From assembly GCA_024408745.1 (NCBI GenBank), contig JAKSUS010000065.1, positions 1 through 6,790 of the forward strand: 6,790 nucleotides of DNA, written 5' to 3'. The translations under genes and the position numbers were made by a program. Each line of letters begins with the position of its first letter. The first letter of the stretch is position 1. Shown here in pieces: positions 5,924 through 6,790 of this stretch. The notes below the pieces were generated by a model. That model searched no databases and was not told the origin of the DNA. It was given only the letters and a program-made list of their open reading frames with translations. This DNA comes from Candidatus Gastranaerophilales bacterium (GTDB taxonomy: Bacteria > Cyanobacteriota > Vampirovibrionia > Gastranaerophilales > JAILCC01).

Positions 5924-5950
5924 ATTATACTATCACAAAAATAATTACAA
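5924..5950 (-). promoter_or_regulatory. Possible gltX promoter
   Basis: A perfect -10 hexamer TATAAT is the complement of 5924-5929, 34 nt upstream of the gltX start. The best -35 candidate, TTGTAA (complement of 5945-5950), is only 15 nt away, shorter than the preferred 16-18. The region is very AT-rich, so chance matches are likely. I see no terminator after the helicase gene, so read-through from it could also feed gltX. Confidence 0.4.
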
Positions 5951-5964
5951 GATATCAAACGATT

Positions 5965-6790
5965 TTATGAATTTGATAAAATATCTTTAATATCTTCATA
6001 AGTGAGAGTCTTGCCGATTTCTCTGTCAACGGAAATAACCGCATCAACTAAATCACGTTTTTTACCTTTGAGTTTTTGGATTTTTTCTTCAACAGAGTTT
6101 TTCGTAATAAGTCTGTATACCATAACGTTTTTAGTTTGTCCGATACGATAAGCTCTGTCTGTTGCCTGATCTTCAACTGCGGGGTTCCACCACGGGTCAT
6201 AATGGATAACATAATCCGCACCCGTTAAGTTCAAACCTGTTCCGCCGGCTTTTAAACTCAATAAGAATACCTGAACGCTCTCATCATTATTAAAGTGTTC
6301 AATGCGTTCCTGTCTGTCTTTTGCTGCACCTGTAAGATATTCGTACTTAATGCCTGCTCTTTCAAAGTAATCTTTAATAATATCAAGCATTTGAACAAAT
6401 TGGCTGAATAAAAGAACTCTGTGTCCTTCTTTTGTTATTGATTCCAACATTTCTTTCAAATGTTCAAATTTACCTGAATTTACTTCTTTTTGAATAAGTT
6501 TCGGGTGACAACAAATTTGTCTTGGTCTCAATAATGCTGCGAAAATTGACATCTTGCTGTTCTTCATACCTTTATCCTGAATTTCTCTCAACAAGGTTTC
6601 TCTTGTATCATCCAAAATTTGTTGATATAGTTCTTCTTGTTCTTCAGTCATAGAGCAGAATGCAACGTTTTCAATCTTAGCAGGTAGGTCTTTTGCAACA
6701 TCACGTTTCATACGGCGTAAAATGAACGGATAAATTTGTTTCTTCAATCTGTTTTCAACTGTTGTATCACCTTTTTCAGAAATAGGCACA
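5965..6790 (-). CDS. SNF2-family helicase/ATPase, C-terminal part (5' end outside window)
   Basis: The reading frame is open to the window edge, so only the last 275 or so codons are present. The visible part is the second RecA-like domain of a SNF2/SWI2-type DNA-dependent ATPase. Counting from the codon at 6789, PFILRRMKRDV (21-31) is the family's inter-lobe signature. RQICCHP follows at 90-96, and LLFSQF at 126-131 is the start of motif IV. SLKAGGTGLNLTGADYVIHYD (178-198, motif V) is followed by DPWWNP, and DQATDRAYRIGQ (207-218) is motif VI with the arginine finger region. The Walker A and DEAH motifs must lie upstream. These proteins remodel protein-DNA complexes by ATP-driven translocation; bacterial members include RapA-like and HepA-like proteins. 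The first visible codon, GTG, is an internal valine rather than a start. It ends 75 nt before gltX. Confidence 0.93.
   Translation of the reverse strand, partial: VPISEKGDTTVENRLKKQIYPFILRRMKRDVAKDLPAKIENVAFCSMTEEQEELYQQILDDTRETLLREIQDKGMKNSKMSIFAALLRPRQICCHPKLIQKEVNSGKFEHLKEMLESITKEGHRVLLFSQFVQMLDIIKDYFERAGIKYEYLTGAAKDRQERIEHFNNDESVQVFLLSLKAGGTGLNLTGADYVIHYDPWWNPAVEDQATDRAYRIGQTKNVMVYRLITKNSVEEKIQKLKGKKRDLVDAVISVDREIGKTLTYEDIKDILSNS

Noticed and set aside
5890..5964. A T-box or riboswitch leader before gltX
   Set aside because: Only 75 nt separate the genes. The region is AT-rich without the stems or T-box consensus, and a terminator/antiterminator pair is absent.
6787..6789. GTG at the right edge as the start of the helicase gene
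   Set aside because: The protein here is already inside the SNF2 core, and the Walker A and DEAH motifs are missing, so the real start is outside the window.

Overview
This 6.8 kb window of low-GC bacterial DNA carries four protein genes, one of them cut by the right edge. A large flagellin-like gene is on the plus strand (3-2243). Facing it on the minus strand, in transcription order, are the 3' part of a SNF2-family helicase gene (5965 to the window edge), glutamyl-tRNA synthetase gltX (4459-5889), and an exported protein made almost wholly of TPR repeats (2328-4319). I see no tRNA or rRNA gene, CRISPR array, transposase or phage gene.

The flagellin gene is the remarkable part. Its ends are ordinary flagellin (residues about 1-140 and 618-746). 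In place of the usual hypervariable D2/D3 domains it has three parts. The first is a linker (about 145-206) made from palindromic DNA repeats translated in frame. The second is a GLUG-type beta-solenoid region (about 260-525) with seven glycine-rich repeats, three of them nearly identical in DNA. The third is an AT-rich tail ending in eight prolines. The linker holds two hairpins in inverted orientation, like a REP/BIME element, whose stems differ by a compensatory base-pair change. It also holds two copies of a 15-nt palindrome. A third copy lies after the flagellin stop, where on the opposite strand it is placed to act as terminator of the TPR gene. The flagellin therefore looks like a mosaic surface filament protein displaying a probable adhesin-type fold and assembled partly from repeats.

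The minus-strand genes look like ordinary chromosomal genes. gltX has its own Shine-Dalgarno sequence, a possible promoter and a convincing intrinsic terminator. The TPR gene has a good sigma70-type promoter (TTGACC, 17 nt, GATAAT) and a Sec signal peptide. The shared strand suggests no pathway, and each of the two complete minus-strand genes appears to be its own transcription unit.

Organism: a Sec signal peptide, flagellin and sigma70-like promoters indicate a bacterium. The GluRS N-terminal half resembles cyanobacterial GluRS as I remember it. With low GC and flagellin, this fits a non-photosynthetic cyanobacterial relative (Melainabacteria/Gastranaerophilales type). That assignment is inference and only moderately secure.
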